The notes under the pieces are model-generated. The model did not search any database. It saw nothing but the letters and a program-made list of their open reading frames with translations, and was not told the DNA's origin. This document shows positions 57,779-64,000 of a DNA stretch of 64,000 nt, piece by piece. Both the position numbers and the translations under genes were made by a program. The stretch comes from Tessaracoccus sp. (GTDB lineage: Bacteria > Actinomycetota > Actinomycetes > Propionibacteriales > Propionibacteriaceae). The stretch is taken from assembly GCF_016714275.1 (NCBI RefSeq), contig NZ_JADJNP010000010.1:1-64000 (forward strand). Reading direction: 5' to 3'. Position 1 is the stretch's first letter, and every line of letters starts with the position of its first letter.

Positions 57779-58587
57779 GCGGTGACTCATATTTGAATGG
57801 AAACCCCGTAGGGAACGGGGCCGGTGGCCCCATCACCGCCGCGGACATCACCGACAGCACCAGCGTGGGCCGCTCGGTGCTCACGGCGACCGACGCGGCG
57901 GCGGCGCGCACTGCGCTGGGCGTCACCGGCGTCAGCGCAGGCGCGATCGCAGACCTCTCGAATGGCGGCGACCCCGCCAACGCCTTTCACCTGCTGGAGC
58001 CCGCGGGCGCGTTTGCAGACCATGGGAGCGCGCCACAGACCCTGACGGTGACCGGCGCGTTTCGCCGCGCGCGGCTCGGCCCTCGCGCGCTGATTCCCGC
58101 AGTCTGGCCCCCCGTGTCTGCGGTGGGCTCGCTCTCGTTTCCTGCGTCGATCGGCTACAACGGACCCTTCTCGGTGGGCCTCACGATCCGCGGCAACGGC
58201 GAAGCCCCGCCGTCGGGCTCAATCCTTCAGGCCACAAGCGGCGGAAGCGTGCGGCATGAGGTTTTTTTCTCAGACCCGGCAAACCTCAACGCCAGAATTT
58301 TCAGCACCGCCGGCCCCGTATGGGGCGGCACGCCGTTCGCGATCGACACGTCAACCTCGCACCGCATCGTCTACACGTTCGCCTATCCCGGCGGCGCGGT
58401 GTGGATGGATGGCGCGCTCGGTACGGCTGTTTTTGGGTACCCGAACGACCTCGCAGACATGATGCTCTGTCTTGTGGACTGCGCAGGCATCAGCGCTTGC
58501 GACTTCGATTTCTGGCCGGGCGTCGTTCTCACCACCGACGAGATCGCCGCCGACTTCGAGCGCTACGCGTCCTCATTCCGGTACTGA
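57775..58587 (+). CDS. Fibre/spike protein with lectin-like C-terminal domain
   Basis: 270 aa. Residues 18-50 contain ITDSTSVGRSVLTATDAAAA, a motif common in phage tail fibres. The C-terminal 150 residues (FSVGLTIRGNGEAPP, HRIVYTFAYPGGAVWMDGAL) resemble a concanavalin-like (LamG-type) sugar-binding sandwich. Probable receptor-binding protein of the virion. Confidence 0.7.
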   Translation: MSGDSYLNGNPVGNGAGGPITAADITDSTSVGRSVLTATDAAAARTALGVTGVSAGAIADLSNGGDPANAFHLLEPAGAFADHGSAPQTLTVTGAFRRARLGPRALIPAVWPPVSAVGSLSFPASIGYNGPFSVGLTIRGNGEAPPSGSILQATSGGSVRHEVFFSDPANLNARIFSTAGPVWGGTPFAIDTSTSHRIVYTFAYPGGAVWMDGALGTAVFGYPNDLADMMLCLVDCAGISACDFDFWPGVVLTTDEIAADFERYASSFRY

Positions 58588-58640
58588 TGTACACCCCCTG
58601 ACCCCCACGCGCGCCCCGCGCTGGGGCGCAGGAGTTTTCT

Positions 58641-59174
58641 GTGCAGGCTTTGATTCCGTGGATTCCTGCTCTAATGGCGTTTTTTGCCATTGCCGTCGCC
58701 TGGGGGAAGAACGAGGCGCGCGTCGCAAAGGTCGAAACCGACAACGACGAACACAAAAAGGCTCTCTCCGCGGAGTTCAAGGCGCAACGCGAGGAACTCA
58801 AGAAAGACCTTGAGAATCAACGAACCAAAGCCGAGGAAACAGCGCGAGACATTGCTGCGAAGATTGAGCGAGAAAAGACGGACTCCGATCATCGTTGGCA
58901 GAGTATCATTGCAAAACTCGAAAACGAGCTGACGGCGCAGCGTGAATCTTCCGAGAAGAGAGGTAGCGATACCGTCGCTCGCTTGGACAGAATTCTGGAC
59001 AAGGGAGAAGACACCACGCGCAGGGTGATGCGCGTGGAGGATCGCGTTGTCTCTCTTGACGAGAAGTATGCGGGGCTTATTGAAAGTACAAGAGACACAC
59101 TCGAAGGCGCGATCCGTCGCATTGATGCGATTGACCGCGTGCTCCACACTGGAATCCACGAGAAAAAGATATGA
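58641..59174 (+). CDS. Membrane-anchored coiled-coil protein
   Basis: 177 aa, GTG start with AGGAG upstream. One N-terminal membrane segment (IPWIPALMAFFAIAVAW), then a highly charged coiled coil through residue 150. A hairpin (GCCCC/GGGGC) precedes the ribosome site. The layout resembles phage Rz-type spanins or accessory membrane proteins, but this is not certain. Confidence 0.6.
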   Translation: MQALIPWIPALMAFFAIAVAWGKNEARVAKVETDNDEHKKALSAEFKAQREELKKDLENQRTKAEETARDIAAKIEREKTDSDHRWQSIIAKLENELTAQRESSEKRGSDTVARLDRILDKGEDTTRRVMRVEDRVVSLDEKYAGLIESTRDTLEGAIRRIDAIDRVLHTGIHEKKI

Positions 59175-60085
59175 GACAAGGAATCGTTGATTTGATCGGC
59201 CAGATTGGGGCCGCAATGATCTTGGCGCTCCTCGGAATGGTCCTCACGGCCATTCGGGCGCACGTCAAGAACAAGATGGCGCAGGATGCGATGGCGTTCC
59301 TGGCGGCGACCACCGCGACGGTCGTGTCGGGCCTTGCCAACGAGGTGCGGAACCTCAAGAACCCCGGCAAGCCGGGGACGTGGACCGCCGCGGACAAGGC
59401 CCGCATGGCACTGCGCGCGGTGTCGGACGTGAAGCGCCTCGGCGCGCACGCAATCACCGCGTTGCAGGACGTTCACGGGCTCTCGCAATCCAGCGTGGAC
59501 ACGTTGCTCACGTCGCTTGTGGAGTCCCAGGTAGAGGAGCTTCGGCGCGGCGGCGCGGAGAGCACCACAATCCCGCTTCCGTCGGCTGAGTGGCTGGCAG
59601 CGTTCGGACCTGACGGGCATCCCGCGGACAGCGGTGCTCCCTTGGTCGGCGTTCCGTGCGGCGGCACGGGAGGCTGTGGAGACTGCGGCGGCGGCGCTTG
59701 TGCGCCCAAGCCTTCGCCCGAGGAAAGCGCGCACACGCAGGGTGTGATCGACGCCGCAGCGCGCTCGGCTTCGCAGGGTCGCGCGAGCTTCGGCGGGTTG
59801 GTGTTCTGCTTTGCGGTGTGCGTGGCGATGGCGGCGTGCCCCCTGGTGCGCGAGGGTGTCATGCGTGTGACGCCGGGAGTGCCCTCGCCCTCGGGCTGCA
59901 CCGCGAACACCACCCGCTGCAACGGGAACGTGCCTGAGTCGTGCTCGGCCTCGGGGCGATGGTGGGCCGTGACGCCCTCGGGAGAGGGCTGTGTGGGCGT
60001 GTGCCTCGTCTCCGACGCGGGAGCCTACTGCGCGCCCGCAGACGCCACCCAGGCCCCCTTGCGGGACATGGACGCGGGGCTGTGA
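59171..60085 (+). CDS. Holin-like protein with Cys-rich C-terminal module
   Basis: 304 aa. An N-terminal membrane segment (GAAMILALLGMVLTAIRAHV) and following helices resemble LLH-type holins. Residues 160-185 are Gly/Cys-rich, a second membrane segment (GLVFCFAVCVAMAACPL) lies near 210, and the last 70 residues form a Cys module (CTANTTRCNGNVPESCSASG). That module looks like those in exported Myxococcota proteins. A fusion of holin and a host-type module is unusual. Confidence 0.6.
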   Translation: MRQGIVDLIGQIGAAMILALLGMVLTAIRAHVKNKMAQDAMAFLAATTATVVSGLANEVRNLKNPGKPGTWTAADKARMALRAVSDVKRLGAHAITALQDVHGLSQSSVDTLLTSLVESQVEELRRGGAESTTIPLPSAEWLAAFGPDGHPADSGAPLVGVPCGGTGGCGDCGGGACAPKPSPEESAHTQGVIDAAARSASQGRASFGGLVFCFAVCVAMAACPLVREGVMRVTPGVPSPSGCTANTTRCNGNVPESCSASGRWWAVTPSGEGCVGVCLVSDAGAYCAPADATQAPLRDMDAGL

Positions 60086-60354
60086 TGGAGCGCGCCGTGA
60101 GCATCGCCGGACAGAGCACGACCGGCAAGACCGCAACGATGACCATGCTCGCAATAAGCATGGCGCTGGGCATGGGTGTGATTCCCGTGCCGACGCCTCC
60201 TCTCCGCGAGTACGAAGAACAGGACCGATGGGCGAGGCTCACGGGACCGCAGGCACGAAAGACGCCGCGCGATCACGCTGCCATCGCGGCGGCGCAGGCG
60301 CGACAAGCACGGAAGAACGCCCGCAGGCTGCGGGAGATGGGGCATGGACGATGA
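60085..60354 (+). CDS. Small basic hypothetical protein
   Basis: 89 aa starting MERAVSIAGQSTTGKTATMT. The N-terminal part could be a signal or membrane segment (MLAISMALGMGVIPVP); the C-terminal half is rich in Arg, Ala and Gln. GQSTTGKT only superficially resembles a P-loop. Confidence 0.5.
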   Translation: MERAVSIAGQSTTGKTATMTMLAISMALGMGVIPVPTPPLREYEEQDRWARLTGPQARKTPRDHAAIAAAQARQARKNARRLREMGHGR

Positions 60355-61028
60355 AGGCGCTCAATCCGATCACGATGGAGCTGGCATGGAAGATCGGAGA
60401 CGACATGGCGGCGCGGCGCGGCTCCGTGCTCGCTCGACCGAAAGACGTTCGCCGGGAGGCGGTGCTGATGCTCCTGGCCGCGGGGCACAAGATGGGTGCG
60501 GGAGGCTGGAATCTGGCGCACGCGCAGAAGTATGTGAGTGTCACGCTTCCAGGCGTTCCGAGCCTCGCCGCGGATGCGCTCGGCATGATTCCCTACGTCG
60601 GTGCGGCGCTGTACGAGGTGGCTTCGGACCTTCGGCAGACGACGACGTACCTGTCGCCCGCGGCGTGTGAGACGGGGCTCGACCTGTGCGACGCCATCGC
60701 GCACGAGATGGGCCATGTGGACAAGATCAAACAGGGCGGGCTCGTGTGGTGCGCTGGATACGGCATGGTGCCCGAGATCCGCGTCAACGGGGAGGTGCCC
60801 TGCTACGGGCAAGGAACCGTCGTGCGCTACGCCGTGAACGGCAGCGACCCGCACGCGCTCTGCGAGGGCGATCTGAAGGCGCTGGAGGGCTACGGGCTGG
60901 GCGATGCCGAGATGGCGCAGGCGAGGGCCGCGCTGGGCATCGTGGAGCGCACGCTGGCGGCGGGCGGGAGCTTCGGCGGGCCGTGTCAAGAGGTGCTCGC
61001 GGCGCTCCGCGAAGCCGGTTGCATCTGA
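60351..61028 (+). CDS. Putative zinc metallopeptidase (HEMGH)
   Basis: 225 aa. IAHEMGHVDK places the zincin motif HExxH at 118-122. A hydrophobic segment (LAADALGMIPYVGAALYEV) lies before it and several Cys follow. It may be a protease acting on a virion or host cell-surface protein. Last gene of the plus block; a bidirectional hairpin follows at once. Confidence 0.6.
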   Translation: MKALNPITMELAWKIGDDMAARRGSVLARPKDVRREAVLMLLAAGHKMGAGGWNLAHAQKYVSVTLPGVPSLAADALGMIPYVGAALYEVASDLRQTTTYLSPAACETGLDLCDAIAHEMGHVDKIKQGGLVWCAGYGMVPEIRVNGEVPCYGQGTVVRYAVNGSDPHALCEGDLKALEGYGLGDAEMAQARAALGIVERTLAAGGSFGGPCQEVLAALREAGCI

Positions 61029-61047
61029 GCCGCACTACCGCGGCTTT
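61028..61047. terminator. Bidirectional hairpin between convergent genes
   Basis: AGCCGC and GCGGCT pair around a 6-nt loop and are followed by TTT. It lies between the stops of 60351-61028 and 61035-61514, where a terminator for both strands is expected. Confidence 0.5.
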
Positions 61048-61514
61048 CCCTCTTCAACGATGCTGATTGTCGCTTCGTTCTCTGGCCTCCAGTGCCACGG
61101 GAGCGAAGCGGGCCACTCGCGGTCGATGCTCTCGGCCATGCGCTGCACGGCATGGAACGGGACGCCGTGTGCGTTGCGCGCGTGAGCCATGATCGGGTCA
61201 ACCCGAAAGACGTGGATCACGACCTTGTGTTCGTGCGCGAGGGCCAGAGCGATGTAGGGCGCGGCCTCCATCACCGTCGAGTTCGTGTTGTCCACGAACA
61301 GAATGCTGTTCTGGAGAGCTCCTGCGAACCCTCGCAGGCATTGGCGGTGTGCAAGCCCGAGGTTTTCAGGACGAAAGCGATACACGCCGTCAACCATCAT
61401 GGCGTCGTCAGCCGAGAAGATCGGCCAATCAAAATCCATGCGCGTCTGAGCGAGCTTGCGCGCCAGCGTGCTCTTGCCTGAGCCGCTGGTCCCAACCATG
61501 ATGTGAACGGTCAT
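61035..61514 (-). CDS. Polynucleotide-kinase-like P-loop kinase
   Basis: 159 aa. Walker A GTSGSGKST (8-16), FSADDAMMVDGVYRF, FVDNTNSTVMEAAPY and ARNAHGVP match the N4BP2/PNK-type kinase family, which phosphorylates 5'-OH ends of RNA or DNA in studied members. It could repair tRNA or DNA ends cut by host defences (inference). The ATG overlaps the upstream stop. Confidence 0.75.
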   Translation of the reverse strand: MTVHIMVGTSGSGKSTLARKLAQTRMDFDWPIFSADDAMMVDGVYRFRPENLGLAHRQCLRGFAGALQNSILFVDNTNSTVMEAAPYIALALAHEHKVVIHVFRVDPIMAHARNAHGVPFHAVQRMAESIDREWPASLPWHWRPENEATISIVEEGKPR

Positions 61515-62059
61515 TGTGAAGCTCCCCCCCAACGCTCGAACCGAGCGATGCCATTCAGTCGGCGCGTCTCTTCTCGCGCGTTGTCCTTCTCGGCCTGTAC
61601 CTCGTCTTGGCAGGCCTTTGAACACACGCCGTTCCCACCGTAGTTCTCGGAGGCGCAGTCGTCGCAGTAGACGACTCCGCACTCCTCGCACGTCCGCCGC
61701 AACGTCAGGCCGCAGCACGGACAGAACACGCACCAGAACGAGCCGCAGCCACGGTTCGCTCCGGGGTTGTCGCGCCATGCTGCACGCTTGAGGGCGCGGT
61801 TAGAAGCGCGATCGTGGAGCGCCTCCTGGGCGTCGATCACGCGAGCGCGGAGCGGGTGACTCGCCGGGACAGAACCGCTCAAGAGCCATTTCGTCCCGAG
61901 GGCCACCGCCAAACGCTTCTCGGCCAGCGTGAGCGAACGCACGCCCGCAGCGATGCCTAGAAACGACAGTCGCGCGGGAGGAATCGGCACAGCGATAGAA
62001 TGAGAAGGCCCCACGGGGGGCCAATCATAGTCGGACGGGTACTGCTTTGCGGACAGCAT
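61511..62059 (-). CDS. Hypothetical protein with Cys-rich zinc module
   Basis: 182 aa. The N-terminal 100 residues are helical; residues about 104-150 carry CVFCPCCG, CEECG, CDDC and CSKAC, probably binding two or three zinc ions (FYVE/treble-clef-like spacing). GAGG lies 6 nt before the ATG at 62059; a much longer upstream frame was rejected as a shadow. Confidence 0.6.
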   Translation of the reverse strand: MLSAKQYPSDYDWPPVGPSHSIAVPIPPARLSFLGIAAGVRSLTLAEKRLAVALGTKWLLSGSVPASHPLRARVIDAQEALHDRASNRALKRAAWRDNPGANRGCGSFWCVFCPCCGLTLRRTCEECGVVYCDDCASENYGGNGVCSKACQDEVQAEKDNAREETRRLNGIARFERWGGASQ

Positions 62060-62189
62060 TGAAGCCTCGCGCCTCTCTCGGTCATCGGCACCATGCCGAC
62101 GTGCAGGGCTCCCCAGCGTGCAGGGGTAGGCTTTGAGCCCCGAGCCGCATTGCGGCCAGCGTCGCGCCGTCTCTCGACGGTGCAAGGCT

Positions 62190-62414
62190 TCAATCGCGCG
62201 ACTCGTATCCGTCGCGGATGCGCTCACGAAGGTTGTGGAGGTGCGTCTCGCACTCCACAAGGATGCCGAAGCCCGATTCAAGCGCCTCGGCCTCGTGGCG
62301 CTCCGCGAGGGCTGCAAGCTCCTCGTTTTCGGTCGCGGCGTTGACACCGATGTCCTCGGCGCGGTCTTCGTCCGCAAGGTGCTGAAACCAATCTGACGCG
62401 TCTCGTGCTTGCAT
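62190..62414 (-). CDS. Small acidic hypothetical protein
   Basis: 74 aa starting MQARDASDWFQHLADED. Helical and very acidic, with GAGGAAAT before the ATG at 62414. Size and charge are typical of phage early-type regulators or DNA mimics, but nothing specific is seen. The 130 nt downstream hold no gene I can support. Confidence 0.55.
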   Translation of the reverse strand: MQARDASDWFQHLADEDRAEDIGVNAATENEELAALAERHEAEALESGFGILVECETHLHNLRERIRDGYESRD

Positions 62415-62421
62415 GATTTCC

Positions 62422-62622
62422 TCAGTGAATGGTGATGGTGGAGAGCACGTTGTTGCGCCCGTCGCGCTCGGTGATGACCATGCCACGGGCGGTGTCCTCG
62501 GCGGTGAAGAACACAGGGCCGGACGAGACAGCCCCACAAGACAGAAGCTCCTCGGCCTCGTCTTGCTGCATGAGATAGTGAGCGCGAATGGCTCCGATGC
62601 GGGCGATGGTTCGGTCAGTCAT
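62422..62622 (-). CDS. Small hypothetical protein
   Basis: 66 aa starting MTDRTIARIGAIRAHYL, with a ribosome site (AAAGGACCGAGGAC) before the ATG. Preceded by a copy of the second recurrent upstream motif at 62647-62674. Confidence 0.55.
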   Translation of the reverse strand: MTDRTIARIGAIRAHYLMQQDEAEELLSCGAVSSGPVFFTAEDTARGMVITERDGRNNVLSTITIH

Positions 62623-62646
62623 GTCCTCGGTCCTTTCAGAAAGTGA

Positions 62647-62674
62647 GACGCTCTAGGTTGCTGGAGTCTGACAG
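62647..62674 (-). repeat. 28-nt direct repeat, promoter-like
   Basis: On the minus strand: CTGTCAGACTCCAGCAACCT followed by AGAGCGTC. Identical to 62952-62979. It lies 24 nt upstream of the gene at 62622 and is likely a shared promoter. Confidence 0.6.
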
Positions 62675-62938
62675 TCAGGCGATGATTTTGACCTTCGCGC
62701 CCGCGAGAGCCATCGCGTCGGCCACCATGCGGACGGTGCTCTCGGGGCCATCTTGCCCAAGCGCAACCAACTTGAGCACGCGCATCTGGTGAGCGACGAA
62801 CCGCTCCACATCGGGCGAGCGCGGCGCGCCGGCACGCACGAAGACGTGTGCAGCGGCGGCGAGAATCGCCGCAGTCAAGAGGGCCTCCGTCTTCTGGACG
62901 GTGCGCGCAGACGGCGGGGCGGTGACGATGATTTTCAC
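62675..62938 (-). CDS. Small hypothetical protein
   Basis: 87 aa, GTG start with AGGAG upstream, beginning VKIIVTAPPSARTVQKTE. Alpha/beta with DVERFVAHQMRVLKLVALG; no family recognised. The same 28-nt motif as for 62622 lies upstream. Confidence 0.55.
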   Translation of the reverse strand: MKIIVTAPPSARTVQKTEALLTAAILAAAAHVFVRAGAPRSPDVERFVAHQMRVLKLVALGQDGPESTVRMVADAMALAGAKVKIIA

Positions 62939-62951
62939 GGCGTGCTCCTGT

Positions 62952-62979
62952 GACGCTCTAGGTTGCTGGAGTCTGACAG
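62952..62979 (-). repeat. 28-nt direct repeat, promoter-like (second copy)
   Basis: Identical to 62647-62674 over 28 nt, with a diverged third copy at 50728-50755. It is 13 nt upstream of the GTG at 62938. Confidence 0.6.
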
Positions 62980-63036
62980 CTCGGAACTCGCTCGGAGCCG
63001 CGTGAGGTTCACGCGGACCCGCGCAAGGCCCGAGGC

Positions 63037-63468
63037 TCACCAGCCGCAGCGCATCTCCGCTTCGCGCTCGCGCTGAGACGAACGCTCCTCTCGCTGCCAA
63101 GCGTGCAATCGCAGCATGAGTTCAGGCGCGTTGTTCGCGTCGTCGGGCATCGCCACGACGCGACGCCCCTGACACTCGCAGCACGTCACGTCGTAAGAGC
63201 CCGCGAAGTACTCCTCGCGGAATTCAGGATCTTCGTCGAACTCCTCGGCGGTGATCCCGTGGGCGTCAACGCCGGGGTTGACGTGGCTCCCGCGCCCGTT
63301 GCACGTCCCGCAGACCTCGTACACGAGACGAAACGCCACCGTGCCATCGCCGTCTTCGCCGTCGAGCATTTCGACGGGAACCAGGGCCACCATGCGAGCC
63401 TCGTTGAACTCAGTACCCTCGGGGAAAACCCCGTTGCCAAAGGCCGCAATCCTGTCTCGCCTGTCCAT
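63037..63468 (-). CDS. Zinc-finger protein with CxxCxGxG motif
   Basis: 143 aa. CGTCNGRG and, 38 residues later, CCECQGR form a single DnaJ-type zinc site separated by an acidic loop (EEFDEDPEFREEYFAG). AGGAG precedes the ATG. Similar small proteins occur in phages; function unknown. Compare the multi-repeat protein at 5266. Confidence 0.65.
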   Translation of the reverse strand: MDRRDRIAAFGNGVFPEGTEFNEARMVALVPVEMLDGEDGDGTVAFRLVYEVCGTCNGRGSHVNPGVDAHGITAEEFDEDPEFREEYFAGSYDVTCCECQGRRVVAMPDDANNAPELMLRLHAWQREERSSQREREAEMRCGW

Positions 63469-63543
63469 AATGAAACTCCTTTGCGTTGATCCGCAGACCC
63501 CTTGCGGGGTTTCGCCCTTCCGGGCTCCTCAGTGCGGAGAGAC

Positions 63544-63777
63544 TCAGACGTGATGGTCCCGCCCGACGAAATCCCCCTTCTTCTCGTCCCACACGACGAC
63601 GGACGCCCCGGCGTTGAGGTAGGTGCTGCGGATGTTCCGCACGACGGGCTTCGCTCGCATTCCCTTTGCCACCGTCTCGACGGCGAGCACCTTCACGTTG
63701 CCGTTTTCCGCGGTGGCACACTCGTCAATGACGGTGATGCGCCGACCGTCAACCTCAATGCGAACCTGTTGATTCAT
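63544..63777 (-). CDS. Small beta-rich hypothetical protein
   Basis: 77 aa starting MNQQVRIEVDGRRITVI. Beta-rich throughout, ending VVWDEKKGDFVGRDHHV. Start at 63777 chosen over 63792 because it sits just after the upstream gene stop. No family recognised. Confidence 0.6.
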   Translation of the reverse strand: MNQQVRIEVDGRRITVIDECATAENGNVKVLAVETVAKGMRAKPVVRNIRSTYLNAGASVVVWDEKKGDFVGRDHHV

Positions 63778-63788
63778 GGTCATTCCCC

Positions 63789-63965
63789 TCACTTGACAGT
63801 CAAGATGCCGTTGACGGGCAGTGCGTCCAGACGGATCGTGATGGACCCGTCGTTGTGAACGGTCGCGATACCGATGCAGACGGAGACAAAGCCACGTCCA
63901 GGGCGTTCTACGTCGGTGTATGCGCGCTTCTCAGCGGGCGGCTGTCGGCTGTCGGCGGTGTTCAC
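63789..63965 (-). CDS. Small hypothetical protein
   Basis: 58 aa, GTG start with GAGGAG upstream, beginning VNTADSRQPPAEKRAY and ending GSITIRLDALPVNGILTVK. Beta-rich C-terminal half. It sits 11 nt upstream of the next gene. No family recognised. Confidence 0.55.
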   Translation of the reverse strand: MNTADSRQPPAEKRAYTDVERPGRGFVSVCIGIATVHNDGSITIRLDALPVNGILTVK

Positions 63966-64000
63966 GGTGGGCTCCTCTCGGGGCGTTCCCTGCCCCGGTG

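Noticed and set aside
60085..60354. P-loop ATPase call from GQSTTGKT
   Set aside because: The string only superficially resembles Walker A, no Walker B follows, and the protein is only 89 residues.
38624..61028. Tailed-phage morphogenesis genes
   Set aside because: I looked for large terminase, portal, tail tube, tape measure and baseplate genes and found none; fibre-like and coiled-coil proteins alone do not show a tail.
62060..62189. Possible second tRNA on the minus strand
   Set aside because: There are hairpins, but no T-loop with the TTC-R-A pattern and no acceptor stem pairing.
1..64000. Diversity-generating reverse transcriptase and template repeat
   Set aside because: No frame shows reverse transcriptase motifs (such as Y-x-D-D), and no non-coding copy of the mini-gene core with AAC/AAT codons was seen. 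They may lie outside the window.
1..64000. CRISPR array
   Set aside because: The only regularly spaced repeats are the 30-nt-period TGGTAC units, which have no spacers and only two or three copies per site.

Overview
The window looks like a large part of an extrachromosomal or integrated viral replicon from a GC-rich bacterium. A myxobacterium-type host is my best guess: the C-terminal Cys-rich module of the protein at 59171-60085 resembles modules common in Myxococcota exported proteins. That host call is inference. No ribosomal or core metabolic genes are present. Genes are densely packed, usually overlapping by ATGA or GTGA.

Layout. 1-3965: a candidate mobile island (IS1-like transposase, Eco29kI-type restriction enzyme and cytosine methylase) flanked by IS21-like end repeats with a 30-nt period. 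3954-38178: mostly minus-strand genes for DNA metabolism and regulation. They include a split formylglycine-generating-enzyme (FGE)-like protein, thymidylate kinase, ERF annealing protein, SNF2 and DEAH helicases, ParB-like protein, DUF932 protein, SSB-like protein, RecD-like helicase, a tRNA, and three giant genes (2413, 1531 and 1206 aa) that resemble phage/plasmid polyvalent proteins, with a PAPS-reductase-like enzyme among them. 38211-38620: an AT-rich gene-free segment where transcription diverges, a candidate origin. 38624-61028: mostly plus-strand genes. A small packaging-type ATPase sits directly upstream of a 556-aa candidate major capsid protein, followed by about 20 small proteins, many with a single membrane segment, plus murein hydrolase, fibre-like, holin-like and metallopeptidase candidates. 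I see no terminase, portal, tail tube or tape measure, so a tailless membrane-containing virus is the best fit. 61035-63965: small minus-strand accessory genes.

The most unusual feature is a set of tandem mini-genes of 42-50 codons. Each encodes only the C-terminal segment of an FGE/C-type-lectin fold (R-G-G-S-W ... G-F-R-C-A-R ... E-V-G-P-stop), and each is coupled to the next by an overlapping stop/start. There are three loci: one unit after the FGE-like gene (4160-4312), three in a minus-strand array (19024-19447) and six plus a degenerate relative in a plus-strand array (52171-53315). Three of the units differ at 17 nucleotide positions between codons 11 and 41, and all 17 are first or second codon positions. 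This is the signature expected of diversity-generating retroelement (DGR) variable repeats. No reverse transcriptase or template repeat is visible here, so a DGR acting in trans is inference.

A semi-palindromic box (core about AGAAAG-NNN-CTTTCT/CCT) occurs just upstream of many transcription units on both strands, including the capsid gene, the largest gene and array A. It suggests one regulator or promoter type ties the replicon together.
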